Assembly (NCBI GenBank): GCA_019752045.1
Contig: JAIEMP010000003.1
Coordinates: 248,001-312,000 of the forward strand
Source of the DNA: Chitinophagaceae bacterium
Lineage (GTDB): Bacteria > Bacteroidota > Bacteroidia > Chitinophagales > Chitinophagaceae
DNA: 64,000 bases
Reading direction: 5' to 3'
This document shows positions 20,711 to 29,219 of the stretch, one piece after another. The position numbers were made by a program, and so were the translations under genes. The notes below the pieces were generated by a model. The model saw only the letters and a program-made list of their open reading frames with translations, searched no databases and was not told the DNA's origin. Every line of letters begins with the position of its first letter. The stretch's first letter is position 1.

Positions 20711-21995
20711 ATTTTAGTTCCTGTAAACTTTCCTCTGTTGCAGCAATGGTCTTATCCAAGTCTTCATACGTTAATGCATTGTTGAGGAACCAACTTTCAA
20801 ACGCAGATGGTGGTAAATAAATTCCACGCTTCAACATGGCATGGAAATATTTTTTAAACAAATCATTGTTGGCTGATGCTGCTGTAGCAAAATCAACAAC
20901 TGGATGATTACTAAAATGAATGCTGATCATTGAACCGAGTTTGTTAATGATGTATGGTTGCCCCCATGCTTTTAATACTTCATTCAAACCATCACGTAAG
21001 TAAATGGTTTTCTCTTCGAGCTCTTTATAAATGGAAGGACTGTTTTTTAATTCAGTCAGCAATGTAAAGCCAGCGATCATCGCAATGGGGTTGCCACTTA
21101 ATGTTCCAGCCTGATACACATTTCCCAATGGTGCAATATGCTGCATGATTTCTTTCTTACCACCAAATGCGCCAACAGGCATGCCGCCACCAATTACTTT
21201 TCCGTAAGTAACAAGATCAGCTTTAATGCCGAGAAGTTCCTGTGCACCACCAGGTGCTAAACGAAAACCAGTCATCACTTCATCAAAGATGAAAACGATT
21301 CCTTCTTCATCGCAGAGCTTTCTTAATCCTTCATGAAAACCAGGTTCTGGTAAAACGCAACCCATGTTCCCTGCAACAGGCTCCACAATGATGGCTGCAA
21401 TTTCTCCTTTATGTTCTGCAGCTAATTTTTTTACAGCATCTAGATCGTTGTATGCTGCAGTTAATGTATCGTTCGCTACACCTGCTGTTACACCGGGTAC
21501 AGTTTGAATATTAAATGTTGCAACGCCACTCCCTGCTTTTACTAAAAATGAATCAGCATGACCGTGATAATGTCCTTCAAACTTGATGATCTTATTTTTT
21601 CCTGTATAACCTCTTGCTAAACGAACAGCACTCATACATGCTTCTGTACCACTACTCACCATGCGAATCATATCTACATTCGGCACCATACTCAAAATGA
21701 GTTCGGCCATTTCAATTTCCAATTCAGTTGGCGCACCGAATGATGTTGAATCAACAGCTTTTTCCTGTATGGCTTTTACAATGGGTTCATGTGCATGACC
21801 AAGAATCATTGGCCCCCATGAAGCAATATAGTCGATGTATTGATTGCCATCGGCATCATACATGTAAGCACCTTTTGCTTTTTGTATGAAGAGTGGCGTG
21901 CCGCCTACACTCTTGAAAGCTCTAACTGGTGAGTTAACTCCACCGGGAATACTGCGTTGGGCTCTTTCGAATAGTTCTTTGCTTTTATCGTACAT
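20709..21995 (-). CDS. hemL: Glutamate-1-semialdehyde 2,1-aminomutase
   Basis: A PLP enzyme (428 residues) that converts glutamate-1-semialdehyde to 5-aminolevulinate, second step of the C5 heme pathway. Visible motifs: N-terminal [20 protein letters not shown], substrate-gating loop [36 protein letters not shown], the aspartate in [11 protein letters not shown] and the PLP-lysine in [16 protein letters not shown]. The start is ATG 21995; an in-frame upstream ATG (22046) lies in the repeat between hemB and hemL. Last gene of the minus-strand heme operon. Confidence 0.97.
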   Translation of the reverse strand: MYDKSKELFERAQRSIPGGVNSPVRAFKSVGGTPLFIQKAKGAYMYDADGNQYIDYIASWGPMILGHAHEPIVKAIQEKAVDSTSFGAPTELEIEMAELILSMVPNVDMIRMVSSGTEACMSAVRLARGYTGKNKIIKFEGHYHGHADSFLVKAGSGVATFNIQTVPGVTAGVANDTLTAAYNDLDAVKKLAAEHKGEIAAIIVEPVAGNMGCVLPEPGFHEGLRKLCDEEGIVFIFDEVMTGFRLAPGGAQELLGIKADLVTYGKVIGGGMPVGAFGGKKEIMQHIAPLGNVYQAGTLSGNPIAMIAGFTLLTELKNSPSIYKELEEKTIYLRDGLNEVLKAWGQPYIINKLGSMISIHFSNHPVVDFATAASANNDLFKKYFHAMLKRGIYLPPSAFESWFLNNALTYEDLDKTIAATEESLQELK

Positions 21996-22010
21996 AGTTG
22001 TGAATATTGT

Positions 22011-22092
22011 TTGAACCACAAAGGCACAGAGAACACAAAGTATCACGAAGAATCTTTGTGCAGCTTTGCGCCTTCGTGTCTTAGTGGTTTAA
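22011..22092. repeat. Imperfect inverted repeat (AACCACAAAGGCAC type) overlapping the hemB stop
   Basis: The left arm 22011-22040 (TTGAACCACAAAGGCACAGA...) pairs with the right arm 22054-22092 (...CTTCGTGTCTTAGTGGTTTAA). It fills the hemB-hemL gap, supplies the last codons and the TAA stop of hemB, and has no coding content. Similar AACCACAAAGGCAC-type palindromes are scattered in many Bacteroidota genomes (general recollection). Confidence 0.75.
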
Positions 22093-23058
22093 AATTCTTA
22101 TAGCATCCTTAGCAAAGTAGGTAGCAATCAAATCTGCACCTGCACGCTTAATTGAAGTCAATACTTCCATGATCGCTTTGTCTTCATTGATCCAGCCTTT
22201 TTCTGCTGCTGCTTTGATCATGGCATATTCACCGCTGATATTATAGGCACTTACCGGAACATTCGCTGCATTCTTAACTTCACGGATAATATCCAAATAA
22301 CTCAATGCCGGTTTTACCATGACTATGTCTGCACCTTCTTCCACATCCATCAAGGTTTCTTTGATGGCTTCAATGCGATTTGCATAATCCATTTGATAGG
22401 TTTTCTTATCGCCAAAGCCGGGAGCACTATCCAATGCATCACGGAAAGGGCCATAAAAACAGGAAGCATATTTTGCACTGTAGCTCATGATACCTGTGTT
22501 GATGAAATTATTTTCTTCCAAACCTTTTCTGATAGCTCCAATTCTGCCATCCATCATGTCACTTGGTGCAACCATATCAGCACCTGCTTCTGCATGACTG
22601 ATACTCATCTTCACCAATGCTTCCACTGTTTCATCGTTTACAATCTGTCCATCTTTCACTATTCCATCATGACCGTATGAAGAATATGGATCGAGTGCTA
22701 CATCCGTCATCACATACATTTCAGGTACAGCATCTTTAATGGCTTTGATGCTGCGTTGCATCAGTCCATCTTTGTTCCATGCTTCTTTGCCGGTGTTATC
22801 TTTTAATTCGTCTTTTGATTTTACAAAGAGTAAAACACTCTTCAAACCCATGCTCCAGAGTTCTTTTACTTCGTTTACTGTAACATCCAAGCTGTTACGA
22901 TAATAACCGGGCATGGAAGCAATCTCTGTTTTACTATTTGTTCCTTCATCAATGAAAAGCGGAACGATAAAGTCGTTAGGTGAAAGTTTTGTTTCACTTA
23001 CTAAACTTCTGATCGCTTCTGATTGACGGGTAATTCTGTTTCTTCTTTGTAAATACAT
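22081..23058 (-). CDS. hemB: Delta-aminolevulinic acid dehydratase (porphobilinogen synthase)
   Basis: A 325-residue enzyme joining two 5-aminolevulinates into porphobilinogen. The Schiff-base lysines lie in [17 protein letters not shown] and [15 protein letters not shown]. The metal-binding segment reads [15 protein letters not shown]: the zinc cysteines of the animal/yeast type are replaced by Ala and Asp, so this is the magnesium-type enzyme. The last residues and the stop codon fall inside an intergenic repeat, so the C-terminus (RILNH) may have been altered by it. In the operon it follows hemF and a broken four-helix-bundle gene. Confidence 0.97.
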   Translation of the reverse strand: MYLQRRNRITRQSEAIRSLVSETKLSPNDFIVPLFIDEGTNSKTEIASMPGYYRNSLDVTVNEVKELWSMGLKSVLLFVKSKDELKDNTGKEAWNKDGLMQRSIKAIKDAVPEMYVMTDVALDPYSSYGHDGIVKDGQIVNDETVEALVKMSISHAEAGADMVAPSDMMDGRIGAIRKGLEENNFINTGIMSYSAKYASCFYGPFRDALDSAPGFGDKKTYQMDYANRIEAIKETLMDVEEGADIVMVKPALSYLDIIREVKNAANVPVSAYNISGEYAMIKAAAEKGWINEDKAIMEVLTSIKRAGADLIATYFAKDAIRILNH

Positions 23059-23065
23059 AATTCGA

Positions 23066-23658
23066 TGTCTGATGTAGGATGGCTGATGGCTGATTTCACA
23101 CAGTTCAAACTTCCCGATTATTTTTTAAATGTCTGATGTAAGATAGATGATGTCTGATTTCATTTCATTCGAAGCGGTAACATTGTCTCGGAGTTTTCAT
23201 ATCCGACATCATACATCCGCTATCCTACATTCTCTTCTGTTTCGCTTTATTCGTTTTGTCTGTTGCAGCAAAAATGGCTGTTAGTTCATTTGCTTCCTTG
23301 ATCAATCAATCTAACTCAATTCCCGTTTGCAACTTTGCATCTTTCACTACTTCCAGCCAGTAATGACTTTCGTCTGATTCTTCTAAAACAATTTCAATTT
23401 TATAAAGAAAGTCTGCTGGTGATTTTGCTCTTACAGAAGCTCTGTAATTTGCTCCAACAGATCCTGCTGAACGAATCAACTGTTTTGCTGTTTCAAATCC
23501 TGCGGCATTTCTCGGAAAGGCTTCACACAAATGGATGACATCTACGTGAAATTTCTTTGTTCGAATTTGTAATGTTTTACGATCCATAACTTGTTTTCAC
23601 AGAAAGTTACAAATCGTAGCTAACAAATCCGACATCCTACATCAGCCATCCGACATTC
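23066..23658 (-). mobile_element. Heptamer-repeat element B1 carrying a four-helix-bundle gene
   Basis: Arrays of 7-bp units bound this 593-bp stretch: forward units GATGTCT, GATGTAG, GATGGCT, GATGGCT, GATTTCA at 23066-23100 and reverse-complement units at 23624-23658. Inside are a further forward array (23128-23162) and a reverse array (23198-23231) that together look like a nested 104-bp copy. The element fills the hemF-hemB gap: its right edge overlaps the hemF stop and its left edge is 8 nt from the hemB start. Cargo: one four-helix-bundle gene. Mobility is inference from the repeat structure; no target-site duplication is obvious. Confidence 0.6.
23225..23587 (-). pseudogene. Four-helix-bundle (23S rRNA intervening-sequence type) protein gene, interrupted by in-frame TGA
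   Basis: From ATG 23587 the first 93 codons give a typical S23/IVS four-helix-bundle protein: an N-terminal FHVDVIHLCEAFP, then SAGSVGANYRASVRAKSPADFLYKIEIVLEESDESHYWLE, the family's signature helices. Translation stops at TGA 23306-23308, right where relatives continue LDRLI. Reading on in the same frame gives 26 more residues of good family sequence (LIKEANELTAIFAATDKTNK...) up to TAG 23225-23227. A single CGA-to-TGA change explains this. About three-quarters of the protein could still be made. The function of stand-alone members is unknown; relatives include the Avd protein of diversity-generating retroelements. Confidence 0.8.
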
Positions 23659-24772
23659 AACATGAGTTCGATCGCTTGGCCCACGCAATTCTTTCTTCTT
23701 CACTTATTTCATTCAGCCAGTCTTTCGGATGAAGGCAAGCTTCCTGCAATTTATATTCTTCACTTCCGAATGCCGGTTGATAATTGTATTCAAACCGAAC
23801 AGTGGGAGGTAAGCTCATCAAGATACTTTCAATACGTCCGTTGGTTTTTAAGCCGAACAAAGTACCACGATCATGTACTAAGTTAAACTCAACATATCTT
23901 CCTCTGCGTATTTCTTGCCAGTGTTTATTTTCTGCTGTGTAAGTTGTATTCTTTCTTTTTTCAACAATGGGAATGTAGGCATCAATAAATCCATAGCCAC
24001 ACTTTTTTGCAAACTCAATCCAGAAAGCGGCCCCCTTCCCGAACTTCGTCCCTTCCATACTGGAACCCCCAGAGGGTGAAGCCATCTGCGCACCTGCCTC
24101 GCCTTTCGAAGTGTTTAATAATTTATCATTTTCGTTGATGGGCAAGGGCTGTGCATTGGTCTCTCCCCCTTCGGGGGAGTTGGAGGGGGCTTGGTCTTCT
24201 CTTTGGTAATCATAAAATATACCACCGATTCCTCTACGCTCAGCATTGCGATGCCAGTTCACAAAATAGTTATCACATTCTTTCTTGAATTTGGGATAGA
24301 ATGAAATATCAAATGCATCACATGCATTTTTATAGGTTTGATGAAAATGTTTTGCATCTTCTTCAAATAAATAATAGGGAGTAAGATCTGTACCGCCGCC
24401 AAACCATCTGTCAATTACTTCATCTTGTTTGTTGTATAACTCAAACATGCGGTAATTGCAATGCACTGTAGGTACAAACGGATTAACAGGATGCAGCACT
24501 AACGATAAACCACAAGCCCACCATGTATCGCCCTCAATCTTTAATTGAGTACGCATTGCATCAGTAACATCACCAAACACAATGGAGGTATTAACGCCGC
24601 CTTTCTCAAACACATTACCATTGGCAATTACACGTGTTTTACCACCACCACCTTCGGGGCGTTCCCAAGCATCTTCAAAAAAAGTTGCTTTGCCATCCAC
24701 TTCTTCCAATGCAGAACAAATTTTGTTTTGCAAATCGTGAATGAAGTTTGTCCAGATTTGTTTAACGTCCAT
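23657..24772 (-). CDS. hemF: Oxygen-dependent coproporphyrinogen III oxidase, with an in-frame repeat-derived insert
   Basis: Converts coproporphyrinogen III to protoporphyrinogen IX using O2. Family motifs: ERPEGGGGKTRVIANGNVFEKGG, LSLVLHPVNPFVPTVHCNYR, WFGGGTDLTPYY, RGIGGIFYDY, then PIVEKRKNTTYT, GRYVEFNLVHDRGTLFGL and ESILMSLPP. The protein has 371 residues, about 55 more than usual; the excess is residues about 193-248 (APSNSPEGGE ... SPSGGSSMEGTKFGKGA), low-complexity sequence encoded by a GC-rich repeat, between RGIGGIFYDYQRED and AAFWIEFAKKCGYGF. It sits in a surface-loop position, so activity may be kept. The ATG at 24772 begins 2 nt from repeat element A4; the stop codon touches element B1. 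Confidence 0.93.
   Translation of the reverse strand: MDVKQIWTNFIHDLQNKICSALEEVDGKATFFEDAWERPEGGGGKTRVIANGNVFEKGGVNTSIVFGDVTDAMRTQLKIEGDTWWACGLSLVLHPVNPFVPTVHCNYRMFELYNKQDEVIDRWFGGGTDLTPYYLFEEDAKHFHQTYKNACDAFDISFYPKFKKECDNYFVNWHRNAERRGIGGIFYDYQREDQAPSNSPEGGETNAQPLPINENDKLLNTSKGEAGAQMASPSGGSSMEGTKFGKGAAFWIEFAKKCGYGFIDAYIPIVEKRKNTTYTAENKHWQEIRRGRYVEFNLVHDRGTLFGLKTNGRIESILMSLPPTVRFEYNYQPAFGSEEYKLQEACLHPKDWLNEISEEERIAWAKRSNSC
24027..24083 (-). repeat. GC-rich coding repeat (SPSGG type), copy in hemF
   Basis: On the minus strand this encodes SPSGGSSMEGTKFGKGA. It aligns base by base with 35123-35178 in ileS (shared CTGGGGGTTCC / CCGGGGTTCC, ACGAAGTTC and AAGGGG blocks), though the genes are unrelated. 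This points to a dispersed repeat that enters genes in frame. Confidence 0.65.
24160..24192. repeat. GC-rich palindromic coding repeat (SPEGG type) in hemF
   Basis: The core CTCCCCCTTCGGGGGAG is a perfect palindrome around TTC; it encodes the NSPEGGE segment of the hemF insert. It marks the second end of the ~55-residue insertion. Confidence 0.6.
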
Positions 24773-24774
24773 AT

Positions 24775-24848
24775 AATGAATGATGAGTAATCAGTGATGA
24801 GTTTTGATGATGAGCGTTTCACTCATTATTCATCACTCATTACTCATT
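24775..24848. repeat. Heptamer-repeat element A4 (hemE-hemF gap)
   Basis: Four units at each end: AATGAAT, GATGAGT, AATCAGT, GATGAGT at 24775-24802 and the reverse-complement array at 24821-24848, with an 18-nt middle. It supplies the TGA stop of hemE (24844-24846) and ends 2 nt before the hemF ATG. It could fold into a long hairpin in the transcript. Confidence 0.75.
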
Positions 24849-25869
24849 TTTGATATTCCTTCACCGCATCAACAAAAGCTCTTGCATGGTCAACCGGAAC
24901 ATTGGGCGTAATGCCATGACCTAAGTTGGCAATGTATCGCTGCGTTCCAAATGCATCGATCATTTCTTTCACTGCTTTTTTGATTTCAGGAATGGGTGCC
25001 AGCAATTTCGCCGGATCAAAATTACCTTGAATGGTAATATTGTTCTGTGTAAACTCTCTTGCAAGTTGAGGTGTAATACACCAATCAATACCCACACCAC
25101 TTGCTGCACTTTCACTGATCTCTTTCAACGCATGCCATGTTCCTTTCGGAAATAAGATTACTGGCGCATCATCTTTCAACGCATCTGCGATCTGAAATAA
25201 ATAAGGTTGTGCAAATAATTTAAAATCGGTTGGTGACAAAGACCCTGCCCAACTATCAAACACCTGCACCGTATCAGCACCTGCTTTTACCTGATGCTTT
25301 AAATAAACAATTGTAATGTCAGTGATTTTTTGCAAGAGTTGATGTGCCATCGCAGGTTGTGTGTAGGCAAACTGTTTTGCTTTATCCCATGTTTTGCTTC
25401 CTTTACCTTCAACCATATAACAAAGAATGGTCCATGGTGCACCTGCAAAGCCAATCAATGGTACACGGCCATTCAATTCTCTTTTTGTTAAGCTCAATGC
25501 ATCATATACATACTTCAAACTTTCTTCTGCACCTGTTGTGATCAATGCATCAATATCTTTTTGCGTGGCAATTGTTTTAGGAAGTGATGGGCCTTTGCCT
25601 TCTTCCATCAGTACTTCCACACCCATTGCTTGTGGTATCACCAAAATATCGCTGAAGATAATGGCAGCATCTACACCCACCTGATCAACCGGTTGCAAAG
25701 TAATTTCAGTTGCAAGCTCAGGTGTTTGGCAACGGGTGAAGAAATCATATTTCGCCCGAAGCTTCATATAATCGGGTAAATATCTGCCTGCCTGGCGCAT
25801 CATCCATACCGGTGGACGCTCTACCGTTTCTCCTCTGAGTGCTTTTAATAATAAGTCGTTCTTTAGCAT
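24844..25869 (-). CDS. hemE: Uroporphyrinogen decarboxylase
   Basis: Removes four carboxyl groups from uroporphyrinogen III to give coproporphyrinogen III. 341 residues from ATG 25869. Motifs: N-terminal [29 protein letters not shown] with the catalytic Asp, [27 protein letters not shown], and the final [11 protein letters not shown]. An in-frame ATG at 25920 would add residues read from repeat sequence and is not used. The stop lies within repeat element A4. Confidence 0.97.
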   Translation of the reverse strand: MLKNDLLLKALRGETVERPPVWMMRQAGRYLPDYMKLRAKYDFFTRCQTPELATEITLQPVDQVGVDAAIIFSDILVIPQAMGVEVLMEEGKGPSLPKTIATQKDIDALITTGAEESLKYVYDALSLTKRELNGRVPLIGFAGAPWTILCYMVEGKGSKTWDKAKQFAYTQPAMAHQLLQKITDITIVYLKHQVKAGADTVQVFDSWAGSLSPTDFKLFAQPYLFQIADALKDDAPVILFPKGTWHALKEISESAASGVGIDWCITPQLAREFTQNNITIQGNFDPAKLLAPIPEIKKAVKEMIDAFGTQRYIANLGHGITPNVPVDHARAFVDAVKEYQK

Positions 25870-25882
25870 AATTTTTATTTCT

Positions 25883-26079
25883 GATGTAGGATGGATGATG
25901 TCTGATTTCTCTTCTTTCACACAACCTGCTTATTAATCTGAATAATCTTTGTTTTATGTCTGATGTAGGATGGACGATGTCTGATTTCTTTTAGCTCAAC
26001 ATTACCGCAATTTTTTATGTATCATGGATGTTGCGTTCTGTTTGCAAATCCTACATCCGCCATCCTACATCAGACATTG
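25883..26079. repeat. Heptamer-repeat element B2 (hemD-hemE gap)
   Basis: Forward arrays of GATGTAG/GATGGAT/GATGTCT/GATTTCT units at 25883-25910 and 25955-25989 and a reverse-complement array at 26045-26079. No gene inside. The element fills the gap to within 13 nt of the hemE start and 16 nt of the hemD stop. Confidence 0.72.
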
Positions 26080-26095
26080 TCCATCTATTCCGCCA

Positions 26096-26797
26096 TCAAC
26101 TGAAATAATCCATCGCCTGCCTTACCAGTTCTTCCTTGCCGGGTGCTTTGCCAATGATGGTGGTATTGTTACAATATTGTTGAATGGTTGTTGCTGTAGT
26201 ATTACCAATGGCAAACAAAATTGTTTGCTGAGGTACTTTGTTCTTGCTGAAAAAACTGCTCACTGCACTCGGACTGTAAAATAAAATGCCGTGATACACT
26301 TTGCTGATCTGATGTGCTGTGTGAATGGTTTCATACACAAGTATTTCCTGCACATCAATTCCTTTGCTGCGGAGAATAGCCGGCAGTTCATCTCTTCGTT
26401 GTTCACCACAAAAGAAAATCACTTCGTCTGCATCACTTTCGTCTGCAATCAGTTCGGCTAACTCTGCAGCCGAACCTGCAGTGCCGGCAATGCTTTGTTC
26501 TCCAAAATGTTCTTTAATCAGTTGCCTGGTTGTATTGCCCATGCAATAGATCACCCAATCAGGTTGTTGTCCATCCTGCCATACAATCACTGCATCCACT
26601 GCATTCATGCTGGTAAACACAACTGTTGATGATTGCAGATATGCCTGTTCAATTTCCTGTTGTGTAGCGATGTCTTGAATTGGTTCTGTTTCAATGAATG
26701 ATAATTCATCAATAAGAATTCCTGCTTCTTTCGCCTCATTCACCAATGATTGATTCAATGGCCTTGTAGATAGTATGTTGATTTTATTTTGCTCCAT
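26096..26797 (-). CDS. hemD: Uroporphyrinogen-III synthase
   Basis: Closes and inverts ring D of hydroxymethylbilane to give uroporphyrinogen III. 233 residues, the usual length. The family is weakly conserved, but the pattern fits: N-terminal LSTRPLNQSLVNEAKEAGI, VVFTSMNAVDAV, a central AGTAGSAAELAELI, FFCGEQRRDELPAILRSKGI, YETIHTA, ILFYSPSAVSSFF and FAIGNTTATTIQQY. Position right after hemC confirms the call. ATG 26797 lies 5 nt after the hemC stop; GTG 26806 overlapping that stop (GTGA) is an alternative. Confidence 0.9.
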   Translation of the reverse strand: MEQNKINILSTRPLNQSLVNEAKEAGILIDELSFIETEPIQDIATQQEIEQAYLQSSTVVFTSMNAVDAVIVWQDGQQPDWVIYCMGNTTRQLIKEHFGEQSIAGTAGSAAELAELIADESDADEVIFFCGEQRRDELPAILRSKGIDVQEILVYETIHTAHQISKVYHGILFYSPSAVSSFFSKNKVPQQTILFAIGNTTATTIQQYCNNTTIIGKAPGKEELVRQAMDYFS

Positions 26798-26802
26798 GGG
26801 CC

Positions 26803-27732
26803 TCACCCTTTAATACTGTCTGCAATGGCTTGTCCGCCGTTATTCAAAATTTGTTCTGCTGCATACATTCCAAAGTTGGATGCTTCCCAAATGGGCATCG
26901 TCATTTCAAACGCTGCTTTTTGTTGTCCGTCAATTGATAAAATATTTCCTGTGAAATGAACTTCATCATCTTTCATTTCTGCATAGGCGCTGATAGGAGT
27001 AGAACATCCGCCTAATAATGCACGCAAAAAATCACGTTCAATCTTTGTACAAAAAGCAGTGTCAGCATCATTGAAATGTACACAGGCGTCTAATGCATAG
27101 CTATCTTCTTCACGACAAACAACCATAATGGCTCCTTGCGCCGGTGCCGGTAACATCCAATCCAGTTCAATTGAGTTTTCGGGACGAAGACCGATGCGTT
27201 CCAATCCTGCTGCTGCAAAAATGGCTCCATCCCAATTCTCTTCTTTCAATTTGCGTAAACGTGTATTTACATTTCCCCGCAGGTTATGAATTTGTGAAGA
27301 TGGAAATTTATTGAGCCATTGTGCTTTTCTTCTAATGCTGCTTGTAGCTATTTGTAGTTCTGCTTTTCCTGCTATTGACCATTGACCACTGACCATTGAC
27401 CATTCACCTTTCCACACCAACAAATCTTTCACCGGTCCTCTTGGTAATACTGCTGCCTGGATTATTCCTTTTGGTAATTGCGTTGGTACATCTTTCATTG
27501 AGTGTACCGCTATATCAATGGTATTGTTGAGTAATGCAATATCCAGACTTCTTGTAAAAATGCCCTGCACACCCATTTCGTACAAAGGAGTTTTTAAATC
27601 AAGATCACCTTCACTTTTTATGTAAACTAATTCTGCCGCAAAGCCATGTTGGGCAAGCAATTCTTTCACTTGTGTTGCCTGCCATACTGCTAATTGACTT
27701 TCTCTTGTTCCAATGCGGATGATTTGTGCCAT
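26803..27732 (-). CDS. hemC: Hydroxymethylbilane synthase (porphobilinogen deaminase)
   Basis: Polymerises four porphobilinogens on a dipyrromethane cofactor. 309 residues from ATG 27732, 1 nt after the hemA stop. Motifs: IRIGTRESQLAVWQA, HSMKDVPTQLP, ATSSIRRKAQ and the cofactor cysteine in LLGGCSTPISAYAE. Between VLPRGPVKDLLVWKG and ELQIATSSIRRKAQ lies an odd stretch, EWSMVSGQWSIAGKA (about 110-124), encoded by a heptamer repeat (TGGTCAA-type). An upstream ATG (27789) overlaps hemA and is not used. Confidence 0.95.
   Translation of the reverse strand: MAQIIRIGTRESQLAVWQATQVKELLAQHGFAAELVYIKSEGDLDLKTPLYEMGVQGIFTRSLDIALLNNTIDIAVHSMKDVPTQLPKGIIQAAVLPRGPVKDLLVWKGEWSMVSGQWSIAGKAELQIATSSIRRKAQWLNKFPSSQIHNLRGNVNTRLRKLKEENWDGAIFAAAGLERIGLRPENSIELDWMLPAPAQGAIMVVCREEDSYALDACVHFNDADTAFCTKIERDFLRALLGGCSTPISAYAEMKDDEVHFTGNILSIDGQQKAAFEMTMPIWEASNFGMYAAEQILNNGGQAIADSIKG
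27373..27407. repeat. Heptamer array inside hemC
   Basis: Five 7-bp units: TATTGAC, CATTGAC, CACTGAC, CATTGAC, CATTCAC. Same period as the intergenic families, different unit sequence; here translated in the hemC frame. Confidence 0.7.
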
Positions 27733-27733
27733 G

Positions 27734-28969
27734 TTAATCTGTGCCCGTAGCCATAAACTCATTGATGGCTTCAATGTAATAACAGCCACGCTGGTTTTGC
27801 TCTTTCATTTTTGTAGCCATGCCATTGATCACCCGTTGAATTTTTTCATCGGTTTTATTGCAGACTGTATGATGCGGTTGCAAAGTTATATAGAATGGGG
27901 AAGTATGTATTTCTTTCAGCTTTGTTTTTACCGCTTTTAATACCGGCACATGTTTACGCATCTGGTACCAGTCAATAAATTCAGCAATATGCTCGGCAAT
28001 AATGGCTTTTGCTTTTGGCACTTCAGCTTCACGCTTTGCCAGTGTTTCATCTTTCAGCTTCGATAACTCATCTACATTTACCAAAGTAACATTTGCCAAT
28101 TCTTTAGATGACTGCTCTACATTATATGGAATCGAAAGATCAATAATGAGTTTATGATTTAAACCGTTCAGGTAAGATTTTAAAATGGTCGGCTCGCTTG
28201 CATTGGTTGCAACCAGAATAATATCTGCGGTAGTAATATGTTGTTGCAAATCTTCTAATGGAGCCGATTGTAAACCCAATTCTGCAGCCAGTGCGGTTGC
28301 TTTCTCTTCTGTACGGTTGATGAGTGTAATATTTTTTGTGCCCAGATAATCCACTAAGTTTTTGCAGGTGTTGCGTCCAAACTTTCCGGTGCCCAGCAGC
28401 AGAATTTTTTTGCTTTTAATTCCTTTAATGTATTTGCGGATGTATTGTACTGCTGCAAAGGAAACCGAAACAGTACCATCGCTCAATGCCGTATTATTTT
28501 TAATTGCTTTTGATGATTGCAGCATACTATTCACCAGTCGCTCAGTAAACGCATCAATACGATCATGCTGTTTGGCCAGTTTTGCAGCTTGTTTAATTTG
28601 CCCTACAATTTCATAATCGCCCAAGATTTGAGAATCCAATCCGCCACCTACAGTAAAAAGATGATGAATCGCTTCGTGTCCGCATTTGATATAAGAGAGT
28701 TGAGTAAACTGCTCAACTGTTCCTTCAGTTTGTGTGCAAAGCAAACGAATGAGCTGTACTGCTTCATCTGCAAAGCCATAAATCTCTGTGCGGTTACAGG
28801 TAGAAATCAAAAAAAATTCTTCCACACCAAAATCAGGTGCTATCTCCAGAATACGGTTGTATTGTTCCGGATTTACAGCAAATTGTCCCCGTATCAACGC
28901 ATCGGTTTTACGATAGTTGATGCCCGCAATGAAAAATTTTGAGAGGTCTTTTGTGCCTGTTCTGTGCAT
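27734..28969 (-). CDS. hemA: Glutamyl-tRNA reductase
   Basis: Reduces glutamyl-tRNA to glutamate-1-semialdehyde with NADPH, the committed step of the C5 pathway. 411 residues. Visible: AGINYRKTDALIRGQFA, the nucleophile Cys58 in LISTCNRTEIYG, GGLDSQILGDYEIVGQIK, the NADPH site LLLGTGKFGRNT and INRTEEKATALA; a C-terminal dimerisation helix follows. The start is ATG 28969: a perfect -7 element lies at 28997-29004, downstream of the alternative ATGs at 29017 and 29041. First gene of the operon hemA-C-D-E-F-B-L, divergent from hemH. Confidence 0.95.
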   Translation of the reverse strand: MHRTGTKDLSKFFIAGINYRKTDALIRGQFAVNPEQYNRILEIAPDFGVEEFFLISTCNRTEIYGFADEAVQLIRLLCTQTEGTVEQFTQLSYIKCGHEAIHHLFTVGGGLDSQILGDYEIVGQIKQAAKLAKQHDRIDAFTERLVNSMLQSSKAIKNNTALSDGTVSVSFAAVQYIRKYIKGIKSKKILLLGTGKFGRNTCKNLVDYLGTKNITLINRTEEKATALAAELGLQSAPLEDLQQHITTADIILVATNASEPTILKSYLNGLNHKLIIDLSIPYNVEQSSKELANVTLVNVDELSKLKDETLAKREAEVPKAKAIIAEHIAEFIDWYQMRKHVPVLKAVKTKLKEIHTSPFYITLQPHHTVCNKTDEKIQRVINGMATKMKEQNQRGCYYIEAINEFMATGTD

Positions 28970-28996
28970 GTGTAAATCGTCAGTAATTCGTAACCG

Positions 28997-29004
28997 CAAA
29001 TGTA
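28997..29004 (-). promoter_or_regulatory. -7 element of the heme operon (hemA)
   Basis: TACATTTG on the minus strand, exact TAnnTTTG, 27 nt before ATG 28969. It probably drives hemA-C-D-E-F-B-L and fixes the hemA start. Confidence 0.55.
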
Positions 29005-29192
29005 GTTGCAGACTCATCAATGAACCTAAAATGTCTGTCATTGCTTTGTCATATTAACGATTGATTTTTATCAGGTTAACAACTGTTTGCCATCAGCAAA
29101 ATTGTCAGGTAAACTGCATCTCATCATTTGTCATAAAAGAAACAGTTCATTCAGATTTTATTTGAATGTGAACTTTTGTTTTGTATTGCCGT

Positions 29193-29200
29193 TACTTTTG
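29193..29200 (+). promoter_or_regulatory. -7 element of hemH
   Basis: TACTTTTG, exact TAnnTTTG, 19 nt before ATG 29220. It lies inside the longer reading frame that begins at 29181, so that start is excluded. Confidence 0.55.
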
Positions 29201-29219
29201 CAAACGATTAAAAAGGAAC

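Noticed and set aside
23225-23308. Selenocysteine or programmed read-through at the TGA of the four-helix-bundle gene
   Set aside because: No selenocysteine insertion hairpin is apparent after the TGA and the relatives' residue is Arg; a point mutation is simpler.
25870-25920. N-terminal extension of hemE from ATG 25920
   Set aside because: The added residues are a translation of the heptamer repeat; the family start is at 25869.
28970-29041. Longer hemA starts at 29017 or 29041
   Set aside because: A perfect -7 element lies at 28997-29004, downstream of those codons, and the extra residues do not look like HemA.
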